64,000 nucleotides of DNA, from contig JALOBE010000008.1 in NCBI GenBank assembly GCA_023228425.1, forward strand, positions 1 to 64,000. Reading direction: 5' to 3'. The stretch is from Syntrophales bacterium. Lineage in GTDB: Bacteria; Desulfobacterota; Syntrophia; Syntrophales; UBA2210. The translations under genes and the position numbers were made by a program. The notes below the pieces were generated by a model. It made no database searches and was not told the DNA's origin. It saw only the letters and a program-made list of their open reading frames with translations. Below, piece after piece: positions 33,989 through 42,742 of the stretch. Positions within the stretch are counted from its first letter, which is position 1. Each line of letters begins with the position of its first letter.

Positions 33989-36393
33989 GGGGAACAACAG
34001 GCATGGCTTCCCGGAGCAACAGGCAGGTCGATCCAGGCAAGAAAAGGTGCAGGTTCGCGAGACTGTTCCCGGCTTGTGTCGCCCTGGTTCTTTCCGCCTG
34101 TATATTCGCGGGAGTTTTTCTCTATTTTCTCGACAGGGATCTGCCCAGTATATCAGTCCTCAGGGATTATCGCCCCAGCATCGTAACCCGGGTCTATGCC
34201 GACAACAATGAGCTTATCGACCAATTTTATCTTGAGGACCGGAGGGTTATCAACATACAGGAACTTCCGCCTCATGTCATACAGGCCTTCATATCCGCCG
34301 AGGATTCCCGCTTTTTCAGCCACCGGGGGCTGGACTTCCAGGGAATTGTAAGGGCTTTTTTCAAAAACCTTCAGGCCCTCCGGATAGTCCAGGGGGGAAG
34401 CACCATAACCCAACAGGTTGCGAAAACGCTCTTTCTGACCCCGGAAAAGAGCTACATGCGGAAGGTGCGGGAGGCACTTCTCGCCCTGAAAATCGAACGG
34501 TACCTGAAAAAACATGAGATACTCAATCTCTATCTGAACCAGATTTACCTCGGCCATGGAACCTACGGCATTGAAGCGGCATCTGAACGCTATTTCGGAA
34601 AAGAGGCGAAGAACCTTTCCCTTGCCGAAGCCGCCCTGCTCGCCGGCCTTCCGAAAGCGCCAAGCACCTACAGCCCGCTCTTCCGCCTGGAACGGGCCCG
34701 GCAGAGACAGGCCTATGTTCTCAGCAGGATGGTCGATGAAGGCTACATTACGGCGAATGAGAGGACTGAAGCCTTCGAAGAACCTCTCGCCTTTAAGAAA
34801 CCGGGTGATGTGGAGAAAATCGCTCCTCATTTCACCGAGCTTGTCCGACGTTATATCCAGGAGCGCTACAGCAGCCGGGTGCTCTACAAGGAGGGGCTGG
34901 AAGTCTACACCACGCTGAACGTGTCGATGCAGAAAGCCGCCCGGGATGCCGTGGACCGCGGTCTCCGGGAACTGGATCACCGCCAGGGATACCGGGGGGC
35001 TCCCGAAAACATTCCGCCTGAACGGTTCGAAGCTTTCCTCGAAGCCCTGTGGATTGATCTGGGACGATCTATTCCTGAAACCGGCCGGATTGTCTCCGCC
35101 CTGGTCACCGGGATCGATCGGGAGGAAAAGATGGCGCGACTCCGCATAGGTCCCCTTGAAGCGGTCATGGCCATGAAGGACATGGCCTGGGCGACAGGAA
35201 ACAAAGATCCCGACGCGATACTTCGAGCAGGTGATGTGGTCGAGGCGCGAGTCCTCGACGCTCGTGCCGGCGAGCCGCTCTCCCCCCTGTTGCTGGAGCT
35301 TGAGCAGGAGCCCGAGGTCCAGGGAGCCCTGATGTGCATCGAAAGCCGGACCGGTGCAATAAAAGCCATGGTGGGCGGCCGGAACTTTGAAGAAAGCGAG
35401 TTTAACCGGGCCACCCAGGCCGTGCGGCAACCAGGCTCATCCTTCAAGCCCCTCATCTATGCTGCTGCCTTCGACAGGGGAATGACGCCGTCCACGATCG
35501 TTATGGACACCCCGATCGTCTACCGGGACACCCTTCAGGACAGTGCCTGGAAACCGCGCAATTACGAAGAAACATTCCATGGACCCACAACCCTGAGGAC
35601 GGCTCTCATTCGCTCCAGAAACCTGGTTACCATCAAGATTCTCAAGGATATGGGTATCGAGTACGCGCTTGATTACATACGGAACATGGGGATCACCTCC
35701 CCCCTGGCACGGGACCTGTCTCTGGCCCTGGGGAGTTCGGGTATCACCCTGCTCGAAACCGTCCGGGCCTTCAGCGTGTTTGCCAATAACGGGGACCAGG
35801 CTGAACCTTTCTTCATACGGATGATTGTCGACAGGAGCGGTACTGTAATCGAGGAAAACAAGCCATCTCTGAAGCGGGCCATCGACCCGCGCATCGCCTT
35901 CATAACCAGCCATCTTCTACAAGGGGTCGTCCAAAGCGGAACGGGCTGGCGCGTGAAGGCCCTGGGAAGGCCCGTGGCGGGAAAAACGGGTACGACCAAC
36001 GACCTCAGGGATGCCTGGTTCATCGGATACACGCCATCGCTGGTGGCCGCCGTTTGGGTTGGTTTCGATGATTTCAGGCCCCTCGGGAGACTGGAAACGG
36101 GTTCGCGGGCGGCAAGCCCGATCTTTTTGTATTTCATGGAAAAGGCTCTCGAGTCGAAGCCCGTGGAGACCTTCACTTCTCCCGAGGGAGTCGTGTTTGT
36201 CCGCATAGACCCGGAAACGGGACGACCCGCTCCGGCGGGTTCGAAGACGAGTGTTTTCGAAAGCTACCTTGAGGGGACGGAACCCACGGAATCCATGGCG
36301 GTTGAAAAAAGCTTTTCCCCGGGGCACCGGGATGCCGCCGGAAGTGATCTCGGCACTTTTCTGAAGCGCGACCGGGAATCATGGGAGGAATGA
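33985..36393 (+). CDS. mrcA: Penicillin-binding protein 1A family (class A transglycosylase/transpeptidase)
   Basis: An 802-residue bifunctional murein synthase with a short cytosolic start and one membrane anchor (around 28-48). The GT51 domain has the catalytic E106 in AEDSRFFSHRGLD and GGSTITQQVAKTLF. The transpeptidase domain has SSFKPL (serine nucleophile), RSRN and GKTGTTND. Between them is an OB-like inserted region as in PBP1A. It polymerises and cross-links peptidoglycan in the periplasm. The ATGA overlap with tatC suggests coupling; an internal ATG at 34003 is an alternative start. Confidence 0.92.
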   Translation: MRGTTGMASRSNRQVDPGKKRCRFARLFPACVALVLSACIFAGVFLYFLDRDLPSISVLRDYRPSIVTRVYADNNELIDQFYLEDRRVINIQELPPHVIQAFISAEDSRFFSHRGLDFQGIVRAFFKNLQALRIVQGGSTITQQVAKTLFLTPEKSYMRKVREALLALKIERYLKKHEILNLYLNQIYLGHGTYGIEAASERYFGKEAKNLSLAEAALLAGLPKAPSTYSPLFRLERARQRQAYVLSRMVDEGYITANERTEAFEEPLAFKKPGDVEKIAPHFTELVRRYIQERYSSRVLYKEGLEVYTTLNVSMQKAARDAVDRGLRELDHRQGYRGAPENIPPERFEAFLEALWIDLGRSIPETGRIVSALVTGIDREEKMARLRIGPLEAVMAMKDMAWATGNKDPDAILRAGDVVEARVLDARAGEPLSPLLLELEQEPEVQGALMCIESRTGAIKAMVGGRNFEESEFNRATQAVRQPGSSFKPLIYAAAFDRGMTPSTIVMDTPIVYRDTLQDSAWKPRNYEETFHGPTTLRTALIRSRNLVTIKILKDMGIEYALDYIRNMGITSPLARDLSLALGSSGITLLETVRAFSVFANNGDQAEPFFIRMIVDRSGTVIEENKPSLKRAIDPRIAFITSHLLQGVVQSGTGWRVKALGRPVAGKTGTTNDLRDAWFIGYTPSLVAAVWVGFDDFRPLGRLETGSRAASPIFLYFMEKALESKPVETFTSPEGVVFVRIDPETGRPAPAGSKTSVFESYLEGTEPTESMAVEKSFSPGHRDAAGSDLGTFLKRDRESWEE

Positions 36394-36491
36394 CCATGGG
36401 TGTGCCGGGGGCCTGTTTTTTCTTGACATTGTCGATTTCTTCGTATATGTGACGTACCTGTTATGCTAGTGCTTTGGGAGGATGGAAACGA

Positions 36492-36566
36492 ATGAACAGT
36501 CAGCCGGTATGTGTGGTACGCAACGTATATGTACCTGTAGTAGTACCCTCGGGGACTGCCGCTTGA
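36492..36566 (+). CDS. Valine-rich leader peptide of the ilvBN operon
   Basis: A 24-codon frame that starts ATG 36492, ends TGA 36564-36566 and has GGGAGG 10 bases upstream. It begins MNSQPVCVVRNVYV and continues with three consecutive valines; in all 8 of 24 residues are valine, with no leucine or isoleucine. The codons are mostly GTA. Position between a promoter and a terminator hairpin and directly before acetolactate synthase supports a sensor of charged tRNA-Val. No similar peptide is known to me by sequence. Confidence 0.75.
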   Translation: MNSQPVCVVRNVYVPVVVPSGTAA

Positions 36567-36593
36567 CTGAACTGACACAGCAGTATTGATCGA

Positions 36594-36626
36594 GCCGCGG
36601 ACCCTGAAAAGCCCGCGGCTTTTTTT
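36594..36626 (+). terminator. Attenuator terminator hairpin before ilvB
   Basis: GCCGCGG at 36594-36600 pairs with CCGCGGC at 36613-36619, followed by seven T residues. It is 28 bases after the leader-peptide stop. Confidence 0.85.
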
Positions 36627-36697
36627 GATGAAAAAGCCGCTTCCGGAAGGATGGCGGTTTTTTTAGTTTACCTCAGGACAATAACGGAGAGTTGATC

Positions 36698-38374
36698 ATG
36701 AAAAGAAAAGGAGCAGAGATACTTTTAAAAACGCTGAAGGAAGAAGGAGTGGATGATATTTTCGGGTATCCCGGCGCGAGCACCCTCCCCATTCATGATT
36801 GTATGGAAGAATGTGCTCTTCGACACTATCTTGTCAGGCACGAACAGGGAGCGGCCCATGCCGCCGACGGGTACGCCCGGGCCACGGGCAAAGTGGGGGT
36901 CTGTCTCGCCACATCGGGACCAGGCGCCACGAACCTCGTCACCGGAATAGCCACGGCATACATGGATTCAACACCTCTCATAGCCCTCACGGGACAGGTT
37001 ACCACCAATCTCCTGGGAAGCGATGCTTTCCAGGAGACGGATATTATCGGGATCACCATGCCTATCACAAAGCACAGTTTTCTTGTGCAGGATCCCCGGG
37101 AGGTGGCATCCACCGTCAGGGAGGCCATGGCCATAGCCAGGGGCGGCCGACCGGGCCCCGTGCTGATCGATCTGCCCAGAGACGTGATGAATGCCCTGTG
37201 TGACGAGGAGGAACATCGAGAGGTGGGGTTCGTCAAGCCCGAACAGGTTCAATTCGGTGACGAAGAACAGCCCCGTCTCAAGCAGATAGCCCGTCTGCTC
37301 AACGAATCGGAACGTCCCGTTCTCCTTGTCGGCGGAGGCGTCAAGCTTGCCCAGGCATTCACAGAGCTTTCGGACGTCGTAGAAAAGGGGAGCATTCCCT
37401 TTGTAACCACGATGATGGGCATCGGTTCGGCCCACACCACCAACGGCTTCAACCTCGGTCTCATCGGCACCCACGGGATGGACCTGGCGAACCGCGTGGT
37501 ACACCAGGCTGATTTTATCCTTGCCGTGGGAGCCCGCTTCAGCGATCGCACCACTTCACTGATCGAAGAATTCGCTCCCCTTGCAACCATCGCCCAGATT
37601 GACGTGGATCCGACATCCATAGGCAAGAACATAAAGACCGACATTTCCGCAGTCATTGACATCCGGGTGGCACTGAAAGAACTGCTCGGTCTGGTGACAA
37701 CGAAAAACCGGAAGGACTGGCTCACGCGGATTGAGGGTGAGAGGAGTCGCATTGAAAAAGAGGGTTGTGCCGACGGGTGCGGCCCTGCCGGAGAATTCAT
37801 TCGTCAGGTGCAGGCGAGCATGCCCCAAAAAACCATAGCGGTAGCCGATGTGGGGCTGAATCAGATATGGACGGTCCGCTCATGGAAGGTGAGGATTCCC
37901 CGGGGTCTGATAACCAGTGGTGGTATGGGAACGATGGGCTTCAGCCTTCCCGCCGCCATGGGTGCCGGGATCGGGGCTCCCGATCACGAAGTCGTCGCTT
38001 TCACGGGAGACGGCGGTTTCTTCATGAACGTACAGGAACTGGCCACCATCGGATATTACAATGTTCCCGTCAAGATCGTCGTTTACAATAACGGTAACCT
38101 GGGTATGATCCGCCAGATACAGCATCATTTTTATCATTCCCGGTTTCGCGACAGCAGGCTGTCCGACAGGGTCGACATAACCGGGATTGCCAGAGGCTTC
38201 GGTATCCCGTCGGAAAAGGTTTCGGTCCAGGATCCCGCCGCGGGCATTGAAAAACTCAGCCGGGCCGAAGGTCCCTTCCTGCTCGAGGTTCTCGTGGACG
38301 AGGACAACTTTGTCTATCCCATCATTCCTCCCGGGAAATCGAACATTGAAATGATTTACGGGCGGTCTGAATGA
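36698..38374 (+). CDS. ilvB: Acetolactate synthase, large (catalytic) subunit
   Basis: A 558-residue thiamin-diphosphate enzyme. ATG 36698 (MKRKGAEILLKTLKEEG) follows GGAGAG by 7 bases. GYPGASTLPIHD, the catalytic glutamate in RHEQGAAHAADGYARATGK, the FAD-binding middle domain and the metal/ThDP motif GDGGFFMNVQELATIGYYNV (around 38011-38070) are present. It condenses two pyruvates, or pyruvate and 2-oxobutyrate, in the first shared step of valine, leucine and isoleucine synthesis. It forms an operon with ilvN. Confidence 0.96.
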   Translation: MKRKGAEILLKTLKEEGVDDIFGYPGASTLPIHDCMEECALRHYLVRHEQGAAHAADGYARATGKVGVCLATSGPGATNLVTGIATAYMDSTPLIALTGQVTTNLLGSDAFQETDIIGITMPITKHSFLVQDPREVASTVREAMAIARGGRPGPVLIDLPRDVMNALCDEEEHREVGFVKPEQVQFGDEEQPRLKQIARLLNESERPVLLVGGGVKLAQAFTELSDVVEKGSIPFVTTMMGIGSAHTTNGFNLGLIGTHGMDLANRVVHQADFILAVGARFSDRTTSLIEEFAPLATIAQIDVDPTSIGKNIKTDISAVIDIRVALKELLGLVTTKNRKDWLTRIEGERSRIEKEGCADGCGPAGEFIRQVQASMPQKTIAVADVGLNQIWTVRSWKVRIPRGLITSGGMGTMGFSLPAAMGAGIGAPDHEVVAFTGDGGFFMNVQELATIGYYNVPVKIVVYNNGNLGMIRQIQHHFYHSRFRDSRLSDRVDITGIARGFGIPSEKVSVQDPAAGIEKLSRAEGPFLLEVLVDEDNFVYPIIPPGKSNIEMIYGRSE

Positions 38375-38392
38375 TCTGAGAGGAGTGTGCCG

Positions 38393-38896
38393 GTGAAAAG
38401 TGAAGTCAGGGAACATGTCATATCCATGCTCGTCAATAACAGACCCGGTGTCCTGTCACGAGTGGCGGGCGTCTTCGGGCGGCTGGGCTACAACATCGAG
38501 AGTCTCTGCGTCGCGGAAACCATATCGCCGAACGTTTCGCGCATAACGTCCGTGAGCAAGGTCGATCCGAACTTCATGGAGAAGGTGAGAAAGCAGTTAG
38601 ACCGCCTGGTGGACGTTCTGTCCGTCACCGTCCTGGATGACTCTCACTCGGTGAAGCGCGAGATGATGCTCATGGGGCTTCCCGTAACCACGAAAAACAG
38701 GTCCGATCTTTTTCGTGCTGTCGATATGTTCGGCTGTACCGTGGTTTCCATGAAAGACTCCTACTGTATCCTCCAGATTGTCGGGACCAGGATGGAAGTT
38801 GAAACGGCCCTGCATTTTCTCAAGCCTCTCGGCGTGAAGGACATAGCCAGTACGGGGGCCGTAGCGCTGGAAAGCGGGGCATCCGGGACGTCCTGA
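38393..38896 (+). CDS. ilvN: Acetolactate synthase, small (regulatory) subunit
   Basis: A 167-residue protein with the ACT domain VISMLVNNRPGVLSRVAGVF and the typical GYNIESLCVAET, which binds valine for feedback inhibition, and a C-terminal ACT-like half. GTG 38393 is preferred over GTG 38387 because GAGGAG lies 7 bases upstream. ilvC does not follow; the next gene is on the opposite strand. Confidence 0.95.
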   Translation: MKSEVREHVISMLVNNRPGVLSRVAGVFGRLGYNIESLCVAETISPNVSRITSVSKVDPNFMEKVRKQLDRLVDVLSVTVLDDSHSVKREMMLMGLPVTTKNRSDLFRAVDMFGCTVVSMKDSYCILQIVGTRMEVETALHFLKPLGVKDIASTGAVALESGASGTS

Positions 38897-38985
38897 CAGG
38901 GAGCCGCGGATGGCCCTGTAAAGCGACAGTGACCATGAAAATCAAACTGATGCGGTGAAGGGAACACCACCGCCCATGGCCGGTG

Positions 38986-39822
38986 TCATTCTCCGCGCAA
39001 GTAGGGCGGCAGATCCGTTTCGTCCTTCCCCTGGAAGCTGCAGAGGACGGGACAGGTGCCGCAGGGCGTTTTTACCGCCGGCAGAGGCGGTTCGCCCTTT
39101 ATCGTTTCTTCTATAAAATCAACACAATCATTAACATCGACATCGTCTCCTTCAATGGCGATGGTAACGCACCCTTCAGCGCCGCCGTATCCTCCCGAAG
39201 CAAAGTGGACCGCATCGACACCGAAGAGTTCCTCCAGGGCGTCCAGCTCGGTGTAAGGGATGCCGTCGGCCACGCACACCATGCCCACGGGGACGCCGAT
39301 GCTGCGTTCGAAGGTCAGGATGCCTCCCATGCGGGCCGCTTCTTCAACGGAAGGAATCATTTTTTCCAGGCCGACGGGGTAAATGATTGTGCTTCCCCGG
39401 GCTTGCATGGGCAGGTAAAATTCACCCATAGTTCCGCCCAGGGGGCTCGCCATAAAGACGCCGATGGCCCCGGAATGATCGATGGCGTTGGCTCCCTTCA
39501 GGAGAATGTCGCCCCGGCCGAGCTTGTCGAGCAATGATGAGGGCTCGACTTCCAGGAGGTTCCCCCTGTGAAAAACAACCGGCTGAAGTCTCACGCCGCG
39601 CATAAGGGCACAGGGAACGCCCCGTATGACCTGGCCGGCCACGTATTTTTCTTTTTCGATTGTCCGTTCCAGGAGTTCCTCGGCAATATAGGCGTTGGTC
39701 GATCCCCTGCCGATGATGAGATAGCCTTCATTCATGGCTTCCTGAACTTCGGGCATCGCGGCCACCGCCTTGGCAATGAGTCGCTTCGATTCCGATGATG
39801 TCAATGTAAACAGGGCCTGCAT
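38986..39822 (-). CDS. Unrecognised conserved-looking protein with C-terminal cysteine motif
   Basis: A 278-residue, apparently soluble protein of unknown function with a strong GAGGAGGTGG ribosome-binding site. Visible features: MQALFTLTSSESKRLIAKAV at the start, a glycine-rich GRGSTNAYIAEELLE segment resembling a nucleotide- or cofactor-binding loop, FMASPLGGTMGEFYLPMQAR, an acidic GDDVDVNDCVDF, and near the end CGTCPVLCSFQ with three closely spaced cysteines (C-x2-C-x3-C) that could bind a metal or Fe-S cluster. I cannot assign a family. It has its own likely promoter and is not in an operon with ilvN. Confidence 0.6.
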   Translation of the reverse strand: MQALFTLTSSESKRLIAKAVAAMPEVQEAMNEGYLIIGRGSTNAYIAEELLERTIEKEKYVAGQVIRGVPCALMRGVRLQPVVFHRGNLLEVEPSSLLDKLGRGDILLKGANAIDHSGAIGVFMASPLGGTMGEFYLPMQARGSTIIYPVGLEKMIPSVEEAARMGGILTFERSIGVPVGMVCVADGIPYTELDALEELFGVDAVHFASGGYGGAEGCVTIAIEGDDVDVNDCVDFIEETIKGEPPLPAVKTPCGTCPVLCSFQGKDETDLPPYLRGE

Positions 39823-39844
39823 GGCGCCACCTCCTCTTTGTTGA

Positions 39845-39919
39845 TGATGTGGTTCACATGATGGATTTCAAGCGGGATATTGAGCATGTACTATAGCATC
39901 CTTTTACCGTTCTTCGCAA
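39845..39919 (-). promoter_or_regulatory. Promoter and dyad upstream of the 278-aa protein
   Basis: On the minus strand a -35 TTGCGA (39919-39914) and -10 TATAGT (39895-39890) are separated by 18 bases. Downstream, ATGTG at 39847-39851 and CACAT at 39855-39859 form a dyad with near-symmetric flanks, a possible operator in the leader. Confidence 0.45.
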
Positions 39920-39956
39920 AAAAACTCTGGTGTCGGCAGAAAACGGCCCGGCTGTA

Positions 39957-41177
39957 TCACAGGGCGCGGTAGGAACGGCTCAAACGGCCGAAGATAAAGA
40001 CTGTCCCGGCCAGAAGGAGGCCGCCGATGCCGACGGTTGCGGGGGCTCCGATGCTGTCGGCGAAGACGCTCAGGACCGCGTTTCCGAGAGGAAGGGCCGA
40101 AAAGGTAAGCATATAAATGCTCATGACCCGTCCATGGTAGCCCCTGTCTGAATTTTCCATTATCAGGGTCGCGTTGAGTGCCAGGTAGGAAGAGGATGCG
40201 ATGCCCACGACGAAAAGCACGGCCAGGGCCAGGACATAGGACGTGACCAGGGAAAACAGGGCGAGAGAAAGACCGAAAAGGATGCCCAGGCCTATCTGTA
40301 CCAGACCGCGATTCTTCAGTTCCCGGAGCGACGCAATGATGAGAGAGCCCGCCATGGCCCCCACGCCGTTGGCCATCATGAGCATGCCCAGACCACGGGG
40401 ACCTGTGAAAAAAACCCGTTCCGCGAAAACGGGCATCAGCGCCTGATAGGGAAGGCCGAGCATGATGGGGGCAAGGCTCATGATAAGAAGAATCAGGACA
40501 ACGGAATTGTGACGAATATACAGAATTCCATCGATCATGCTTCGGAACCCCGTCTGGGTCTTTTTCCCGCCGTCGGGGGAGCCGCTGTGGGTGATGCGGA
40601 ACAGGCTGAAGATGACCAGGGCGAACATGACGGCCATGATCACGTAGGTTCCGCCCACGTTGATCCATGATATGCCGATCAGCACCGCTGCCAGAGGCGG
40701 TCCCAGCAGGCGGCAGACATTAAGACCGGCACCGTTCAGGGCCATGGCATTCATGAGATACGCAGGGGTGACCAACTGGGCGGAGAAGGATTGCCTGGCC
40801 GGCATGTGGAAGGTAAAGGCCGTTCCCATGACGGTTCCGATGAGCACCATGTGCCAGATCATGATGGCACCGGTCAGGACCAGCAGGGCCGTCACTACAG
40901 CGCCTCCCATGAGGAATACCTGGGTAATGAGAAGGACACGACGCTTTGAGTAGTGATCGGCCACGACACCGCCCGGCAGGGCGAAGAGCAGGTTGGGAAT
41001 ACCGAACCCAAGCCAGATGATGCCTATGGATGAAGCGGCGCCGGTCAGTTGAAAAGCGAAATATCCGTTGACGAAAAAAAACATCTGCATGGCCAGGATA
41101 CCCGGCAGCATGCCCAACCAGAGGGCGCGAAAATGAACATCCCCGAGTGCGGGGAAGAGACGAGCCAGAGACGACAC
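39957..41177 (-). CDS. MFS transporter, EntS-like group
   Basis: A 406-residue inner-membrane protein with about 11-12 hydrophobic segments. The first cytosolic loop reads GGVVADHYSKRRVLL, the MFS motif A variant, and MENSDRGYHGRVMSIYML in the second half is typical of the MFS_3 (enterobactin-exporter-like) group. The substrate cannot be inferred. It is followed on the same strand by the 278-aa gene after 134 bases with its own promoter. Confidence 0.85.
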   Translation of the reverse strand: MSSLARLFPALGDVHFRALWLGMLPGILAMQMFFFVNGYFAFQLTGAASSIGIIWLGFGIPNLLFALPGGVVADHYSKRRVLLITQVFLMGGAVVTALLVLTGAIMIWHMVLIGTVMGTAFTFHMPARQSFSAQLVTPAYLMNAMALNGAGLNVCRLLGPPLAAVLIGISWINVGGTYVIMAVMFALVIFSLFRITHSGSPDGGKKTQTGFRSMIDGILYIRHNSVVLILLIMSLAPIMLGLPYQALMPVFAERVFFTGPRGLGMLMMANGVGAMAGSLIIASLRELKNRGLVQIGLGILFGLSLALFSLVTSYVLALAVLFVVGIASSSYLALNATLIMENSDRGYHGRVMSIYMLTFSALPLGNAVLSVFADSIGAPATVGIGGLLLAGTVFIFGRLSRSYRAL

Positions 41178-41297
41178 AAGACCTCCTGTCAGGAGAGTTC
41201 TCCATAGGATGTTTTTTGTTTTTTACGAGATGGCGAGGACTGTGATTATCCATAACGGTGCAGGACTCGATTTTCGAAGAGGCACGGATTCGACGAA

Positions 41298-42368
41298 TCA
41301 AACGCTGAACCGGATGTTGAGAACATCTCCGTCTTGAACGGTATAGTCCTTTCCTTCCAGCCTGAACCGGCCCTGTTCACGGGCTGCTTTCTCGGATCCC
41401 AGGTGTACCAGGTCATCGTAGGTATAACATTCCGCCCGGATAAACCCCCGCGCGAGATCTGAATGAATAGTGCGGGCCGCTTCGAGGGCGCTTGCCCCTC
41501 GTCGCAGGGTCCATGCCCGTACTTCGTCAGGCCCGACGGTGAGGAAGCTGATGTACCCAAGGGTTTCATAGGCGAAACGGGTGAGACGATGGCGGGCCGA
41601 TTCGGTGATGCCCATGTCTTCCATAAAGAGTTTCGCCTCCTCTTCGTCACTCAAGCGGGACAGTTCCATCTCGAAGAGCCCCGCGAATTCTATGACCCGG
41701 AATCGTCCTTCCAGGGCGCGGATCAGCGAACCGCTGCTGCCGAAATGTATTTCCGATGAATTGACGACCACCATGACCGGTTTCCTGGACAGGAACTGGA
41801 ATCCGCTTATGAGGCGTTCCTCGTCTCCGGTAAAATCAATTGTCCTCAAGGGGCGGTTGTCGTCGAGGTATGCCTGAACACTTTTGAGAACCTGTTCCTC
41901 CGATTGCAGTTCAGCCGTTTTCTTTCCCCGGTCCATGGTCCGGGCTATCTTTTCCCGACGCTGTTCCACGAGAATCAGGTCCGCCAGGAGCAGTTCCGTT
42001 TCGATGATCTCGAGATCGCGCACAGGTGTCGGTTCACCTTCCACGACGTCATCGAAGTTCCGTATCACCAGGGCAAGGGCGTCCAGTGTCTTTATCAGGG
42101 CCGTCTGACTTGCGGAAAAGGCGCTGTCCCGGGTTGAATCCTTGGAAAAGCCGACGAAATCAACACATTCAACAGTGGCGAAGACGGTTTTTTTCGGTTT
42201 GTAGATTTGAGCGAGGCGATTAACTCGATCATCGGCAACCGTCACCACGGCGAGGTTCGGCTCCGTCTTTGCCGAGGCATAGCCGCCGACGGGGGCCTGC
42301 ATACCTGTCAAAGCATTGAAAATGGTTGTTTTTCCGGAACCAGGAAGACCCAGTAATCCTATCTTCAT
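41298..42368 (-). CDS. ychF: Redox-regulated ATPase YchF (OLA1 family)
   Basis: A 356-residue P-loop protein. G1 is GLPGSGKTT near the start, the TGS domain is at the C-terminus (RGFIRAECYTYDDLVHLGS, DGDVLNIRFSV). The G4 position, NMxE in most YchF proteins and NKxD in GTPases, reads VVNSSE. The family binds ATP rather than GTP and associates with ribosomes. The N-terminal half is somewhat diverged from E. coli YchF (for example GGYASAKTEPN in place of the usual FCTIEPN segment). Confidence 0.85.
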   Translation of the reverse strand: MKIGLLGLPGSGKTTIFNALTGMQAPVGGYASAKTEPNLAVVTVADDRVNRLAQIYKPKKTVFATVECVDFVGFSKDSTRDSAFSASQTALIKTLDALALVIRNFDDVVEGEPTPVRDLEIIETELLLADLILVEQRREKIARTMDRGKKTAELQSEEQVLKSVQAYLDDNRPLRTIDFTGDEERLISGFQFLSRKPVMVVVNSSEIHFGSSGSLIRALEGRFRVIEFAGLFEMELSRLSDEEEAKLFMEDMGITESARHRLTRFAYETLGYISFLTVGPDEVRAWTLRRGASALEAARTIHSDLARGFIRAECYTYDDLVHLGSEKAAREQGRFRLEGKDYTVQDGDVLNIRFSV

Positions 42369-42541
42369 AGGGGGAACTCTCTCTCAGCAACAGCCGTGCC
42401 GTGGATCCGGCTCCGACCGGGCCTGAAATGTAGGTCCCGAAAAACCATATGTCAAGTTATTTTCAGCATTCTTCCCCGTTGCCGTTGCAACGGCCATGAA
42501 ACTTGACGACCTCGTACAAAATCGAAAAATGTCCGATGGAG

Positions 42542-42675
42542 GACGGCCTTGTGAAAAAGTAGCGCAGTCAGGGCGCGCACCGTGGAGTACGCCACAGGGA
42601 CCAAGGAGAGGGTAACGGGGGCATCCAGGCATATAATACCGGAGGTCATGCATCCGGACTTTTTGCGAAGCCGTC
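42542..42675 (+). repeat. MITE-like inverted-repeat element, copy C (134 bp)
   Basis: Ends GACGGCCTTGTGAAAAAG (42542-42559) and CTTTTTGCGAAGCCGTC (42659-42675) are inverted repeats. The left flank TCCGATGGAG is that of the other copies, and the internal hairpin appears as CCGGAGGTCATGCATCCGG. The middle is shorter and more diverged than copies A and E. The right end abuts the -35 of the next promoter. Confidence 0.7.
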
Positions 42676-42679
42676 GAAC

Positions 42680-42713
42680 TTGTACATGGGAGCAACAATG
42701 GTTATAGTAACCA
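42680..42713 (+). promoter_or_regulatory. Promoter with palindrome at the -10, before a small membrane protein
   Basis: -35 TTGTAC (42680-42685), 17-base spacer, -10 TATAGT (42703-42708). The -10 sits inside TGGTTATAGTAACCA (42699-42713), a perfect dyad with a TAG centre, as expected for a regulator site. The -35 lies 4 bases from the end of repeat copy C. Confidence 0.6.
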
Positions 42714-42742
42714 TAAATACACCTTGGGGAGACATTGTACCG

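Larger units (their letters stand above)
36394..36697 (+). promoter_or_regulatory. ilvB leader region with attenuator layout
   Basis: The 304-base gap before ilvB is not empty. In order it holds a promoter (-35 TTGACA at 36423-36428; -10 probably TATGTG at 36446-36451), a ribosome-binding site GGGAGG at 36476-36481, a valine-rich leader peptide (36492-36566), a GC-rich terminator hairpin with T-run (36594-36626), a second weaker hairpin ending in TTTTTTT (36631-36667), and the ilvB ribosome-binding site. This is the classical order for amino-acid-responsive transcription attenuation. An antiterminator pairing was not worked out. Confidence 0.75.

Noticed and set aside
34153..35430. 425-codon minus-strand frame opposite the penicillin-binding protein
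   Set aside because: Complete overlap with a clearly conserved gene and no family signature; antisense shadow.
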